The position numbers were made by a program, and so were the translations under genes. This document shows positions 8,961 through 17,247 of a stretch of 64,000 bases of DNA, in pieces; position 1 is the first letter of the stretch; the number at the start of each line of letters is the position of its first letter. Where the stretch lies: NCBI GenBank assembly GCA_948560265.1, contig CAOXTD010000005.1, positions 1-64,000 of the forward strand, written 5' to 3'. A model generated the notes under the pieces. It was given only the letters and a program-made list of their open reading frames with translations. It had not been told where the DNA came from and did no database searches. This DNA is from an uncultured Clostridia bacterium (GTDB taxonomy: Bacteria > Bacillota > Clostridia > TANB77 > CAG-508).

Positions 8961-9359
8961 ATGGTAGAGCAAAATATCAAAAGAGAATTTAATTGTGATA
9001 TAGAAAGGCTATGGAATATTATTACTGACAATAATAATTATATTTGGAGAAGTGATTTGTTAAAAATTGAAATAATTGATGATAAACATTTTGTAGAATA
9101 TGCTAAAAATAATTATCCTACTTATTTCACAATCACTTCAAAAGAGAAATTAAAAGAATATAAATTTGATATAGAAAATACTAACATTAAAGGTAAATGG
9201 ATAGGAATATTTAAAAAGTTAGATAATGGAAATGTGTTATTGGATTTTACAGAGAAAATAGAAATCAATAATTTCATAATGAAGTTATTAGCAAAACCTT
9301 ATTTGAAAAACCAACAAAAAAGATATATAAAAGATTTAGAAAAAGAATTGAATAAGTAA
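8961..9359 (+). CDS. SRPBCC (START-like) domain protein
   Basis: 132 residues from ATG 8961, which has AGGAGTGAG at 8949-8957; the frame is open 21 codons further upstream but that part has no ribosome binding site and a non-family sequence. The protein matches the START/polyketide-cyclase-like fold in outline: an early REFNCDIERLWNIITD helix-grip start, alternating strands, and a long amphipathic C-terminal helix. Substrate unknown. A TATAAT lies about 40 bases upstream. Confidence 0.65.
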   Translation: MVEQNIKREFNCDIERLWNIITDNNNYIWRSDLLKIEIIDDKHFVEYAKNNYPTYFTITSKEKLKEYKFDIENTNIKGKWIGIFKKLDNGNVLLDFTEKIEINNFIMKLLAKPYLKNQQKRYIKDLEKELNK

Positions 9360-9393
9360 TTGACAACTTATAACTTGAAAGTGAGATGAAATT

Positions 9394-9561
9394 ATGAATA
9401 AAGAAGTAAAAAAAGTTATTGAAAAATTTAAAGGAGTAAAAAATATATTAAAAGATTTTCCTAATAAAGATGAAGCAATAGAATACCTTGTTAATGAAAC
9501 AAAACTATCAAAAGAAGACTGTTCTACTGCATACGATATTATTATGAAAATTGAAGACTAA
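9394..9561 (+). CDS. small hypothetical protein, 55 residues
   Basis: A short, charged, probably helical protein (starts MNKEVKKVIEKF, ends IIMKIED). No family recognised. It begins 34 bases after the SRPBCC gene behind GTGAGATGA, a weak ribosome binding site. That it is or was a real gene is supported by a decayed 90-bp copy at 6219-6308, whose few substitutions include one stop. Confidence 0.55.
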   Translation: MNKEVKKVIEKFKGVKNILKDFPNKDEAIEYLVNETKLSKEDCSTAYDIIMKIED

Positions 9562-9663
9562 ATTGCAATTTTATGACTATAAATTTTGAATGTTAATAAG
9601 CATTGCTTGTAGCAACGGGCTATTCTTTATATAATAGTTTATGAAGAAAGGAGTTGTTCTAAA

Positions 9664-10173
9664 ATGTTAAAAGAAAACATTAAATCAATAAGAAAATCGA
9701 AAGGGCTTTCACAAGAAGAGCTTGCTATTAAACTAAATGTGGTAAGACAAACTATTTCTAAATGGGAACAAGGATTATCGGTTCCTGATTCAGAAATGCT
9801 AGTTTCTATATCAGAGGTTCTTGAAACGCCAGTGAGCATTTTACTTGGAGAAAATATTTCAGAGACTAAAGTAGATGATTTGAAAGCAATTTCTGAAAAA
9901 TTAGAAGTAATAAACTTACAACTATTACAAGGGAAGAAGGCAAGAAGAAAAATGCTTCATTGGATGTTAATTACATTATGTGCAATCATCATAATAATTT
10001 TTATCTCTTTAGTTTTATGTAATAGTCCTTATTTGAATTTGGATTATAATGATCCTGAAAGTGCTGTTTTAGGATTTGCTTTTCATTCGTTTGAATGGTT
10101 ATTTATTAGAATAGCACCAATAATTCTTATTGTATCAATTGTTGGAGTTGTACTGACACGAAAGAAAGTTTAA
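9664..10173 (+). CDS. XRE family regulator with membrane segments
   Basis: 169 residues: an N-terminal helix-turn-helix (about 6-60; GLSQEELAIKLNVVRQTISKWEQG) followed by a short coil and two C-terminal hydrophobic segments (about 98-118 and 145-163). Membrane-tethered XRE proteins of this type are common in Clostridia. AGGAG at 9650-9654 supports ATG 9664, and TTGTAG/TATAAT at 9607-9635 is a plausible promoter. A second XRE protein with the same recognition helix is at 32907. Confidence 0.85.
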   Translation: MLKENIKSIRKSKGLSQEELAIKLNVVRQTISKWEQGLSVPDSEMLVSISEVLETPVSILLGENISETKVDDLKAISEKLEVINLQLLQGKKARRKMLHWMLITLCAIIIIIFISLVLCNSPYLNLDYNDPESAVLGFAFHSFEWLFIRIAPIILIVSIVGVVLTRKKV

Positions 10174-10191
10174 AATTGTTTGTAATATAGG

Positions 10192-10255
10192 GTAGATAAT
10201 TGATTTGAAATTATCTACTTTTTATTATATAATGCTAACAACAGATAGTAAGTTG
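10192..10255 (+). repeat. terminator-promoter-leader module, copy a
   Basis: Hairpin GTAGATAATT (10192-10201) / AATTATCTAC (10209-10218) with a T run, then TATAAT at 10228-10233, then the shared leader AACAACAGATAGTAAGTTGT. Similar modules lie at 12883, 14318, 24187 and 26166. Confidence 0.6.
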
Positions 10256-10257
10256 TC

Positions 10258-10332
10258 GTTGAGATTAAGATTGATAATAATGGAGATATTATTGACAATA
10301 ACATACTTGTAACAATAGATTGTATGATATAA
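10258..10332 (+). other. short open frame remnant upstream of the second sigma operon
   Basis: Between the module and the sigma gene one frame reads VEIKIDNNGDIIDNNILVTI and stops at 10332. There is no proper start or ribosome binding site. It looks like the tail of a lost gene, but chance is possible. Confidence 0.25.
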
Positions 10333-10334
10333 TT

Positions 10335-10357
10335 ATCCACTAGTTATACTAGTGGAT
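10335..10357. promoter_or_regulatory. perfect 10-bp inverted repeat
   Basis: ATCCACTAGT (10335-10344) and ACTAGTGGAT (10348-10357) around a 3-base loop, followed by a T-rich stretch. It could terminate upstream transcription or act as an operator for the sigma/anti-sigma operon that starts about 100 bases on. Confidence 0.5.
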
Positions 10358-10460
10358 AGTTATATTTTAACAATTTTATATAAAAGTGAAAGGAATTGTT
10401 ATAAAAAAACATCTAATATTATAGTTGAGTTTGCAAACAAAATTAGAAAGGTATTTTACT

Positions 10461-10994
10461 ATGGAGGAATTAGTAAAGAAAGCAAAAATAGGAGATAAAG
10501 ATGCTTTTTCTACTCTTATTTTACTATTAGAAAAGGATTTATACAAAATTGCAAAAATGAGATTAAAAGATGATGAAGATGTATATGATGCAGTACAAGA
10601 AACAATTTTAATCGCTTTTAAATCTATAAAAAGATTAAAACATGTAGAATACTTCAAGACTTGGATAATTAGGATTTTGATAAATCAGAGCAATTACATT
10701 TATAGGCAGAGGACTAAGAAAAAGGTACTATCTTTTGAAGATACTGAGAAGGATATTTCAAGTGAAATCTCAAATATGGAAAATATAGACACGGTATTAG
10801 ATTTTAATTTTATGTGTAAAAAACTAAAATATGAAGATAGAATTATCATAATTTTATATTATATGGAGAGATTTACAGATAAAGAAATTGGCGAAATTTT
10901 GAATTTGAAAGAAAGAACAGTTACTACAAAAAGAAACCGAGCTAAGCAAAAGATTAAGACTATTTTAAATTGGGAGGATAAGAAAGATGGATGA
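10461..10994 (+). CDS. ECF-type RNA polymerase sigma factor
   Basis: 177 residues with sigma region 2 (DAFSTLILLLEKDLYKIA, DVYDAVQETILIAFKSI, KTWIIRILINQS) and region 4 (FTDKEIGEILNLKERTVTTK). ATG 10461 has AGAAAGG at 10445-10451; the frame runs open to a TTG at 10425 but without support. It overlaps the next gene by 8 bases. The partner is a membrane protein with a sigma-binding-sized cytoplasmic tail, so this is a sigma/anti-sigma pair distinct from the SigV-like pair at 2354. Confidence 0.88.
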   Translation: MEELVKKAKIGDKDAFSTLILLLEKDLYKIAKMRLKDDEDVYDAVQETILIAFKSIKRLKHVEYFKTWIIRILINQSNYIYRQRTKKKVLSFEDTEKDISSEISNMENIDTVLDFNFMCKKLKYEDRIIIILYYMERFTDKEIGEILNLKERTVTTKRNRAKQKIKTILNWEDKKDG

Positions 10995-12141
10995 ACTAGA
11001 TAAAAAGTTATATAATGACTTGAATTTAGAAATAGAAGTTCCTGGTAAACTTAAAAAGATTATTAAAGAGGAATTACAAAAAGAAAGAAAGAAAGAAACT
11101 CATTATTCATTTTCAAAGATAGTAATAACAGCTTGTGTAAGTTTATTAGTGACTACAGGAATAGTATATGCTGGAACAGTATTGACTAATAATATATGGA
11201 AAGAGCCTGAAAAAGTAATAGGTTTTTATTCAGAAGAAAATAAAAATCAAAATATAATTACAGAAAGTGAAAGAGCAAGAGCGATGTCAAAAACGGAGGC
11301 AGAATCAAAAGCTAAGGAGTTATTAAAAAAATTTGGTCATAGTAATGAGACGATAAAGCTAATTGAGCTTGACAGTAATCCAAACAATTATGAATTGATA
11401 TGGCATATTGAAACTAATAATAAAAGTATTATTGAATTTGAAGCAGAAAAGGGAAAATCTTTTTCTGTATTCTTTGAAAGTGTATTAGCTAAGAATATTG
11501 ATAACTATAGGACAACTGAAGAAAAAGCAATAAAAACAGCAGAAAAATTATGTAAAAAATATGGCTATTTTCCAAATAAATATTCAGACATAGAGATAAG
11601 ATCTAATCTAGTATCTCAGAAGGATGCATATATTTGGTATGCTGATTTTAGTAAAAAGTATGATGATATGGTTAATCCTTTTGAAAAGATAAAAATTGGA
11701 TTTATACCTGAAATAAATGAAATATACTATTTTATAGTCAAAGATGAAGAATATGATAATAATTCAATTGAAGTATCTAAAGAGCAAGCTGAAAAGATTG
11801 CATTAGATGCAGAACAACAAATTAATACTGGATACAATATCAAAAGCATCTATTCTAATTTAGATATAGCTAAGATGAATGGTGACGCATATGCAAGGAA
11901 AGTGGATTATGACCAGTATTATCAAGAAAGACATTCAAAGAACTATTCGATAAATGATACCATCATTTATCGTACAGATAGTTATATTAGAAAGGTATGG
12001 ATGGTAACAATAGAATATGATACTTTAAATAAAGATAATACTAATGTTTATGATGAATACTACACATATTATATTGATGTAACAACTGGAGAGATAATTG
12101 GTGGAAATCCAATTTATTATATGACAAGATTACAAAGATAA
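10987..12141 (+). CDS. putative anti-sigma factor with PepSY-like extracytoplasmic repeats
   Basis: 384 residues: cytoplasmic tail 1-43, one membrane segment about 44-62, then an extracytoplasmic region with repeated SKTEAESKAKELLKKFG / TTEEKAIKTAEKLCKKYG / SKEQAEKIALDAEQQ elements and a final DVTTGEIIGG, resembling PepSY/YcdB-type repeats. The layout and 8-base overlap with the sigma gene suggest it anchors and inhibits that factor. Which signal it senses is not visible. Confidence 0.7.
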   Translation: MDELDKKLYNDLNLEIEVPGKLKKIIKEELQKERKKETHYSFSKIVITACVSLLVTTGIVYAGTVLTNNIWKEPEKVIGFYSEENKNQNIITESERARAMSKTEAESKAKELLKKFGHSNETIKLIELDSNPNNYELIWHIETNNKSIIEFEAEKGKSFSVFFESVLAKNIDNYRTTEEKAIKTAEKLCKKYGYFPNKYSDIEIRSNLVSQKDAYIWYADFSKKYDDMVNPFEKIKIGFIPEINEIYYFIVKDEEYDNNSIEVSKEQAEKIALDAEQQINTGYNIKSIYSNLDIAKMNGDAYARKVDYDQYYQERHSKNYSINDTIIYRTDSYIRKVWMVTIEYDTLNKDNTNVYDEYYTYYIDVTTGEIIGGNPIYYMTRLQR

Positions 12142-12231
12142 TAATAGAAAATCTAAAGATAATTAAACTAGATATTTGAAATAGCATTTATTAATAATTT
12201 ATCGTTATAGATTATAAATGAAAAGGTTAAA

Positions 12232-12813
12232 ATGGTAGTAAGAATGAACAGAAATAAGAAAATAATTATTGGAATTTTAATTGCAGGATTGATGGTTATT
12301 TGTGTAATTGTTGCATACAAAATAATTGAAAAAAGTGTTACAGATAGAGAAAATTTAAAATTAAAAGCTGAAAACATTAATTCTAATCCTATTGAAACAG
12401 TTAATCAGGAAAAAGATGAGCAAATTTATTCTAAAGTAATAGATAATTTTAAATTAGAATTAGATATTCCAAGTGAGTGGAAATATGAAGAAATGCCAAA
12501 AAATGAAGAAAATAATTTTTATAAATATGCTTTAAAATTATATAAAAGTAATGAAAATCAATATGCAATGTTATATTTTTATAATAATCAATTTAACGTT
12601 TGTGGTACAGGGAGAACATCGGAAAATATAACTTTAAATAATGGAAAACAAGCAACTATTGGATATTATTATGGAAATAAAAATTGGAGCGATATTTCGT
12701 TTCACAATATCAATAAAAATATAGCAGTTATGAATTACGGCTTAACAAATGATGATGCAGATGTAGTGATAGAATTTATAAAAACAATAAATATTACTGA
12801 AAATAATTTATAA
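12232..12813 (+). CDS. hypothetical membrane-anchored protein
   Basis: 193 residues with an N-terminal membrane segment (about 10-29) and an extracytoplasmic domain of mixed strands, including FKLELDIPSEWKYEEM and a GYYYGNKNW segment that recall PsbP/MOG1-like secreted domains. I do not recognise a named family. ATG 12232 follows AAAAGG; ATG 12244 is also possible. It stands alone between the sigma operon and a remnant. Confidence 0.55.
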   Translation: MVVRMNRNKKIIIGILIAGLMVICVIVAYKIIEKSVTDRENLKLKAENINSNPIETVNQEKDEQIYSKVIDNFKLELDIPSEWKYEEMPKNEENNFYKYALKLYKSNENQYAMLYFYNNQFNVCGTGRTSENITLNNGKQATIGYYYGNKNWSDISFHNINKNIAVMNYGLTNDDADVVIEFIKTINITENNL

Positions 12814-12844
12814 GTAACTACAAAATTACAAGTAGTCGAGAAAT

Positions 12845-12892
12845 ATGAGTAACATATTAATTGTAGATGACGAAAATCCAAAAGATAGTTAG
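12845..12892 (+). pseudogene. N-terminal stub of a response regulator gene
   Basis: ATG at 12845 opens MSNILIVDDENPKDS, the exact beginning expected of a receiver domain (ILIVDDE with the acidic pair), but a TAG ends it after 15 codons, right where the hairpin of the repeat module begins. It appears to be the fixed end of a gene lost by deletion. Confidence 0.55.
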
Positions 12893-12958
12893 TTGATTTG
12901 CTAATTATCTGTTTTTATATTATAATTGCAACAACAAATAGGAAATTGTAGGGGAAAT
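12883..12958 (+). repeat. terminator-promoter-leader module, copy b
   Basis: AGATAGTTAG (12883-12892) / CTAATTATCT (12901-12910) hairpin, T run, TATAAT at 12921-12926, leader ACAACAAATAGGAAATTGTA and a GGGGA ribosome binding site for the gene at 12963. Confidence 0.65.
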
Positions 12959-12962
12959 AAAT

Positions 12963-13433
12963 ATGATATTTGTTTTATTAGGTGCAGTAATATTTTTATT
13001 TATCCCGTTTATAATATGTGGAATATTAGTAGGTATAATAATACGTGTAGTACAAACAAAGTTAATAAAAAGTAAGGTACTCAAAGCTTTCATAGTTATA
13101 AGCATATTATTCGGTATAGGTATAACATTAATCAATATTAAAGAGGAAAGACCTAGTGCTTCATATACAAAAATGAAGGAAATTAGTGATAATAAAAATC
13201 TTAAAGGATTATCGAAAGAAGAAGTTGTTGCATTATTAGGAGAGCCAGGATATGAAAAATATACTAAGAAAGATGGTAGAGAGGTTTATAGATACCATGC
13301 AGGAGGTATAGATAAAGGATTGTTTTTATACAATATATCTATTTTTTTCGATTGCTCATACGGCTATGTACTTAATGTGTATTTTGATGAAAATAATAAA
13401 GTAAGCTCTACTTCAATGCAGTGCGTTCCTTAA
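12963..13433 (+). CDS. hypothetical membrane protein with BamE/SmpA-like motif
   Basis: 156 residues: two hydrophobic segments (about 2-28 and 41-58) and a C-terminal soluble domain with LKGLSKEEVVALLGEPGYE, the 'turn before GEP' signature of BamE-like folds, then strands ending with a FDENNKV hairpin. The fold assignment is tentative. Its promoter and ribosome binding site come from module b. Confidence 0.55.
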   Translation: MIFVLLGAVIFLFIPFIICGILVGIIIRVVQTKLIKSKVLKAFIVISILFGIGITLINIKEERPSASYTKMKEISDNKNLKGLSKEEVVALLGEPGYEKYTKKDGREVYRYHAGGIDKGLFLYNISIFFDCSYGYVLNVYFDENNKVSSTSMQCVP

Positions 13434-13486
13434 AAGTGGTTAGACAATTCTTAAGCTAAAGTGAAAATTGAGACTTATAAGCAAAT

Positions 13487-13515
13487 TTGCCAAAAACTGG
13501 AAAATATGCTATAAT
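13487..13515 (+). promoter_or_regulatory. promoter upstream of the c-di-GMP riboswitch
   Basis: TTGCCA (13487-13492), 17-base spacer, TATAAT (13510-13515). It lies about 12 bases before the riboswitch aptamer. Confidence 0.7.
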
Positions 13516-13525
13516 ATAGGTATAT

Positions 13526-13612
13526 ATTGGTAAAAGAGCAAAATAAACGAAAGTTTATGACGCAAAGCCATAGGTCTAAAAGCATTTTGCTTATGATAGC
13601 TAGGTTGCACAG
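13526..13612 (+). ncRNA. c-di-GMP-I (GEMM) riboswitch
   Basis: The leader carries the class I c-di-GMP aptamer landmarks in order: a GCAAA segment at about 13538, the GNRA-capped stem AAACGAAAGTTT (13546-13557), the hallmark GACGCAAAGCC (13559-13569), AGGTCTAA, a second hairpin AGCATTTTGCT, and the closing TAGGTTGC (13601-13608). It sits between a good promoter and a membrane protein gene. Whether it turns the gene on or off is not clear; I see no obvious intrinsic terminator between the aptamer and the start codon, so control may act on translation (AAGGAG is close to the 3' edge). Confidence 0.85.
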
Positions 13613-13632
13613 AAGATAAGGAGATGGTAAAT

Positions 13633-14307
13633 ATGAATAAGGAAAAAATGAAGAAAATTTTAAAAATTATTCTTATAGTTGTATTTATAATTTTTATGTT
13701 ATTTGTGATAAATACAATTAGAAAACTTATTATCATAAAAGAATTACAAAGAAATGTTAGTCAATATATTTATAGCACAAATTATCATATCAAATCTGTA
13801 TCAAATGAAGATAATGGAATTGTAATGATCTACAATTCTTATCAAAAAAACGATAAAAAGTTATTTGTAATGGAAAGAGTTGAAAAGGGAAAAACAAATG
13901 CCAAAATATCAACATATGATAATGGAAAAGAAAAACACACATTTTGGGAAGCAGAGGACACTAAAAAAGCAAGTTTAGATTCTCATGTTATTATGATGAT
14001 GAATTTGTATGACTATTTTGGTGGACAATCTAATATGCAATTAATATGTTCTTGCATAGGTTCAAAGGTAGAAAGTGCAGAATATAAGGGAAAACAATGC
14101 TATAGAATAGGAAACTTTAGAAGCGGTAATTGGCTAGATGCTGCTTATGGTACTTCAGAAGTCTATATTGAAAAAGACACAGGGCTAGTTTTAAAAATAA
14201 ATTTTGGAACGATTGGCTCGGAAATAGAGTATGAATTTGGTACAGTACAAGATGAAATCTTTGTAGAACCTGATATTAACCAATATGAATTGACCGAAGA
14301 TTTATAA
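13633..14307 (+). CDS. membrane-anchored LolA-like protein under c-di-GMP control
   Basis: 224 residues: an N-terminal membrane segment (about 8-28) and an extracytoplasmic domain of strands (TNYHIKSVS, MIYNSYQK, VYIEKDTGLVLKINFG, VQDEIFVEPDINQY) that resembles LolA/outer-membrane-lipoprotein-sorting-type folds. A paralog of the same length and order is at 59383-60075. ATG 13633 is chosen because AAGGAG at 13618-13623 abuts the earlier ATG at 13624. The role is unknown; the riboswitch suggests a link to the sessile/motile switch. Confidence 0.65.
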   Translation: MNKEKMKKILKIILIVVFIIFMLFVINTIRKLIIIKELQRNVSQYIYSTNYHIKSVSNEDNGIVMIYNSYQKNDKKLFVMERVEKGKTNAKISTYDNGKEKHTFWEAEDTKKASLDSHVIMMMNLYDYFGGQSNMQLICSCIGSKVESAEYKGKQCYRIGNFRSGNWLDAAYGTSEVYIEKDTGLVLKINFGTIGSEIEYEFGTVQDEIFVEPDINQYELTEDL

Positions 14308-14686
14308 AATGAAGTGAACAGATAATTAGTTGATTGGCTAATTGTCTGTTTTTATATTATAATTGTAATTTTTTTAGATTAGCAAGAAGCAGAGGAAATG
14401 AAATATAGAGGAATAAATAAGTAATATTTAATGAAATCTTAATTGTTGTTTATTAGAAACTATGTTATTATCATAATGCAATCAAAAAGTAATCTATTCT
14501 AAGCTTTAAGTACAATGGAGAACTTTATGAAAAAAGAGTTGTCAATATTTTTAAGTATTTTTACTATCATGGTATGGAGTAAGATTTCTTTTAATAATGC
14601 CTTTAGTATTTTTGATATTATATGTTTTAAGAAGTATAAAGTGTAAAATACAAAAAGGTAGAATTGCTTAGAAAGGTATAAAATGA
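14308..14686 (+). other. intergenic stretch with module c and a decayed membrane-protein frame
   Basis: Holds repeat module c (14318-14375), then AT-rich sequence. An ATG at 14528 opens MKKELSIFLSIFTIM, and an overlapping frame further on reads RFLLIMPLVFLILYVLRSIK to a stop at 14671, as if one small membrane-protein gene had been broken by an indel. No intact gene is seen. Confidence 0.35.
14318..14375 (+). repeat. terminator-promoter-leader module, copy c
   Basis: ACAGATAATTAG (14318-14329) / CTAATTGTCTGT (14338-14349) hairpin with T run, then TATAAT at 14358-14363. The first 45 bases nearly match copy b. The leader half is missing and no intact gene follows closely. Confidence 0.6.
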
Positions 14687-15064
14687 ATGGAAAAAATAAA
14701 AAGATACATTCCCAGAATTATTATATTAGATACAATTATTTGCTTGTTAATAATAACTATGCTATTCTTTATATTACATTTCTTTAATCTAATGTTTAGA
14801 CAATGGATATATGTAATGTTTGCAATACTAATTATATTAGGTTTTATTATTGGAACAATGCAACTACTTTTGAAAATAAAAAGAAAAGTTATAAAAATTA
14901 GTTCAATACTTATATTTATTATTATATTATTACTATCAAGTCCAATAGCCTATCTTGGTATAGTGTTTGGATATATGCCTGAACATGTAATTGAAAGAGA
15001 TGAAAAAAAGTATGATGAAAGTGAAAATGTGTTATCAATAGATGAAAACAAAATAATTGAATAA
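14687..15064 (+). CDS. hypothetical three-span membrane protein, possibly truncated
   Basis: 125 residues with three hydrophobic segments (about 10-32, 39-62, 70-95), then GYMPEHVIERDEKKYDE and a short acidic tail. The tail after EHVIERDEKKY looks shorter than I expect for related small membrane proteins, so a C-terminal deletion is possible. Weak AGAAAGG ribosome binding site. No function assigned. Confidence 0.5.
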   Translation: MEKIKRYIPRIIILDTIICLLIITMLFFILHFFNLMFRQWIYVMFAILIILGFIIGTMQLLLKIKRKVIKISSILIFIIILLLSSPIAYLGIVFGYMPEHVIERDEKKYDESENVLSIDENKIIE

Positions 15065-15202
15065 ATTGTAATAAACAGTTATCCAAGAGATTAGTAATCT
15101 AAGTGACAAATTTAGAGTTTGAAAATTAATAGAACCTTAATAATTTTGTATTATACCTTGTGATATAATCAAGTGAAAATAATTTGCAAACTGGAGGACA
15201 AT

Positions 15203-16153
15203 ATGAAAAGTAAAGATACATCTAAAAAAATAATGATAGTAGTCTGTGTAATATTAGTAACCATTGTACTCTTTTCAAATGTAGCATGGTGTATATTTTA
15301 TATGAAAGAAAAAAATAACTTGAGACACTCTATTATGCCAGTAACACAAGGCGATTATTATCAAGAACAATTAGCACTAGTAAATAATTATGAGCTATTA
15401 AAAAAAGAAATAGGCTCAACTGTTGAATATGAAGAAAAAGCAAAATATATAGCCTCAAATTTAGATAGAATATCTTATCAAGAAAATAATAAAGCGAAGA
15501 AAGAAGTTCCTTTTATTAAGCAAAACCCAGATTATCCAAATGGCTGCGAATCAGTAAGTGCTGTTATGCTATTGCAAAGCTATGGAATTGGGATAACTGT
15601 GGATGAGTTTATAAATGATTACTTAAGGAAAAGTATTATTTACTCAAAGGATGGTGACAGATATGGACCAGACCCAAGAAGTACTTATGCTGGTGATCCT
15701 ACAAGTGAAACAATGGGATTTGGAATATTTGAACCAGGTATTCAATCAGCTATTGAAAAAGTGTTATATGATAAAGTGAAAGAGGGAATAAACTATAATG
15801 TTCGTGGAAGTGGACAAAAGGAACCTTTAGAATATCAGGTAGCAAGACAACTTCCAATTGTGATATGGGCTACTACAAATTATGAACCTGTTAATGAAAT
15901 GTGGACATGGAGAAGTTACAATAAAGAATACACTTACACTTATCCTAAAAATAGCCATACAATAGTTATTACTGGTGTAGATGAAGAATACTATTATGTG
16001 AATGACCCTTTACAAGAAGAAGGCAACATAAAAATAGAAAAGAAGAAATTAGAGGATAGCTTTGATTCGCTTGGAAGACAAGTAATAGGAATTGAAATGT
16101 ATGATATAAGAGAATTACAACAAGGTGGAGAAATGAAAGGTTTGAAATGGTAA
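15203..16153 (+). CDS. membrane-anchored C39-like cysteine peptidase
   Basis: 316 residues: N-terminal membrane segment (about 10-33), a linker, then a papain-fold C39-like domain with Cys115 in YPNGCESVSAVMLL, His252 in NSHTIVITG and the third residue in YYVNDPL (Asn267/Asp268). ATG 15203 is supported by GGAGG at 15193-15197; an in-frame GTG at 15173 is not. Proteins of this type act outside the membrane on peptides or on bacteriocin-like substrates; no substrate gene is adjacent. A terminator hairpin follows. Confidence 0.82.
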   Translation: MKSKDTSKKIMIVVCVILVTIVLFSNVAWCIFYMKEKNNLRHSIMPVTQGDYYQEQLALVNNYELLKKEIGSTVEYEEKAKYIASNLDRISYQENNKAKKEVPFIKQNPDYPNGCESVSAVMLLQSYGIGITVDEFINDYLRKSIIYSKDGDRYGPDPRSTYAGDPTSETMGFGIFEPGIQSAIEKVLYDKVKEGINYNVRGSGQKEPLEYQVARQLPIVIWATTNYEPVNEMWTWRSYNKEYTYTYPKNSHTIVITGVDEEYYYVNDPLQEEGNIKIEKKKLEDSFDSLGRQVIGIEMYDIRELQQGGEMKGLKW

Positions 16154-16181
16154 AATAAAGTGATAATTAAAGTCTAGAAAG

Positions 16182-16206
16182 GAGCCGGAATTTTGGCTCT
16201 TTTTTA
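16182..16206 (+). terminator. rho-independent terminator of the C39 peptidase gene
   Basis: GAGCC (16182-16186) / GGCTC (16195-16199) with an 8-base loop and a run of six T. Its T run overlaps the 3' end of the convergent LysR gene. Confidence 0.8.
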
Positions 16207-17095
16207 GGCTTTAATACTAATTTCTTTTTGCAATTCATTTAGAAATTCTTGAGAAGCTTTAGAAAACACCTGATACTTTTTCCATACTATTACTAGATTA
16301 GTTGTTAAATTAGGAATGATAGGTTTAAAGCATAAATTGCTATCAGCAGTTAGATTAATTAATTTATCAAGTGTTAAGGCATACCCAAATCCAGCTTCCA
16401 CATACAAAGAAGCATTGTAAATTAAATTGTAAGTTGCTACAACATTTAATTTTTCAGTATTATTTCCAAACCAAGTAGAAAACTCATTATTGGCAAGTGC
16501 TTGCCTTGAACAAAGCAGTGGAATATTCATAAGTTCATTAGGTTCGATATAGTCTTTTTTGGCTAAAGGACTGTCTTTTCTCATTAAAAGCCCCCAAGTG
16601 TCAAAACAAGGTAATTTTATATAGCCATATTTCTTTATATCAGTTGGCTCAATTAAAACGCCAAAATCAATAAGCCCTTTATCTAGTTTCTCCATAACAT
16701 CTTCACTATTTCCGGCTGAAAAGGTGGTAATGAATATCAGGGTACTTTTTTTGCAATTTACTACTTACTTTTGCAATAATCTTCATTCCCTCTGTTTCGC
16801 CAGCACCTATATAAATATCACCGCTTATTATTTCATTATCCAAATTTTTAAGTTCTGATTGAGTTTTCTCTATTAAATCAACAATTTCGCTAGCCCTTTT
16901 ACGAAGTAATATACCATCTTCTGTTAGCGTTATTTTTCTTTTTCCTCTAATAAATAACTGTTTACCAAGTTCATGTTCTAGTTCCATAAGTTGCTTGGAA
17001 AGAGTAGGTTGTGTTATATGTAAAATCTCAGCAGCAGCAGTTATATTTTCTTCTCTTGCCACTGCTAAAAAATACTTCAATAGTCTAATTTCCAT
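16204..17095 (-). CDS. LysR family regulator, split by a +1 frameshift at CGG
   Basis: Reads as one 296-residue LysR protein when one C is skipped at codon 128 (CGG at 16714-16712 on the minus strand). The first part has the LysR helix-turn-helix (about 1-60, ENITAAAEILHITQPTLSKQL); the second resumes exactly at the conserved substrate-domain sequence GNSEDVMEKLDKGLIDFGVL. Frame 0 stops one codon after CGG (AAA TAG). It is divergent from the aldo/keto reductase gene, its likely target. On this strand the break is AGC|C|GGA, the same signature as on the plus strand. Confidence 0.85.
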
Positions 17096-17247
17096 ATAAA
17101 ATTCCTCCGTTGGTTTATTTCGTATAACATTATATCATTTCTTATTATTCCTGTAAACTATGATAAACCATTCAAAATAAATATTGGTTATTTTTAAAAT
17201 GCTAGTATATAATAAAATTAAATTTCAAGTAATCTTTTTGGGAGGAA

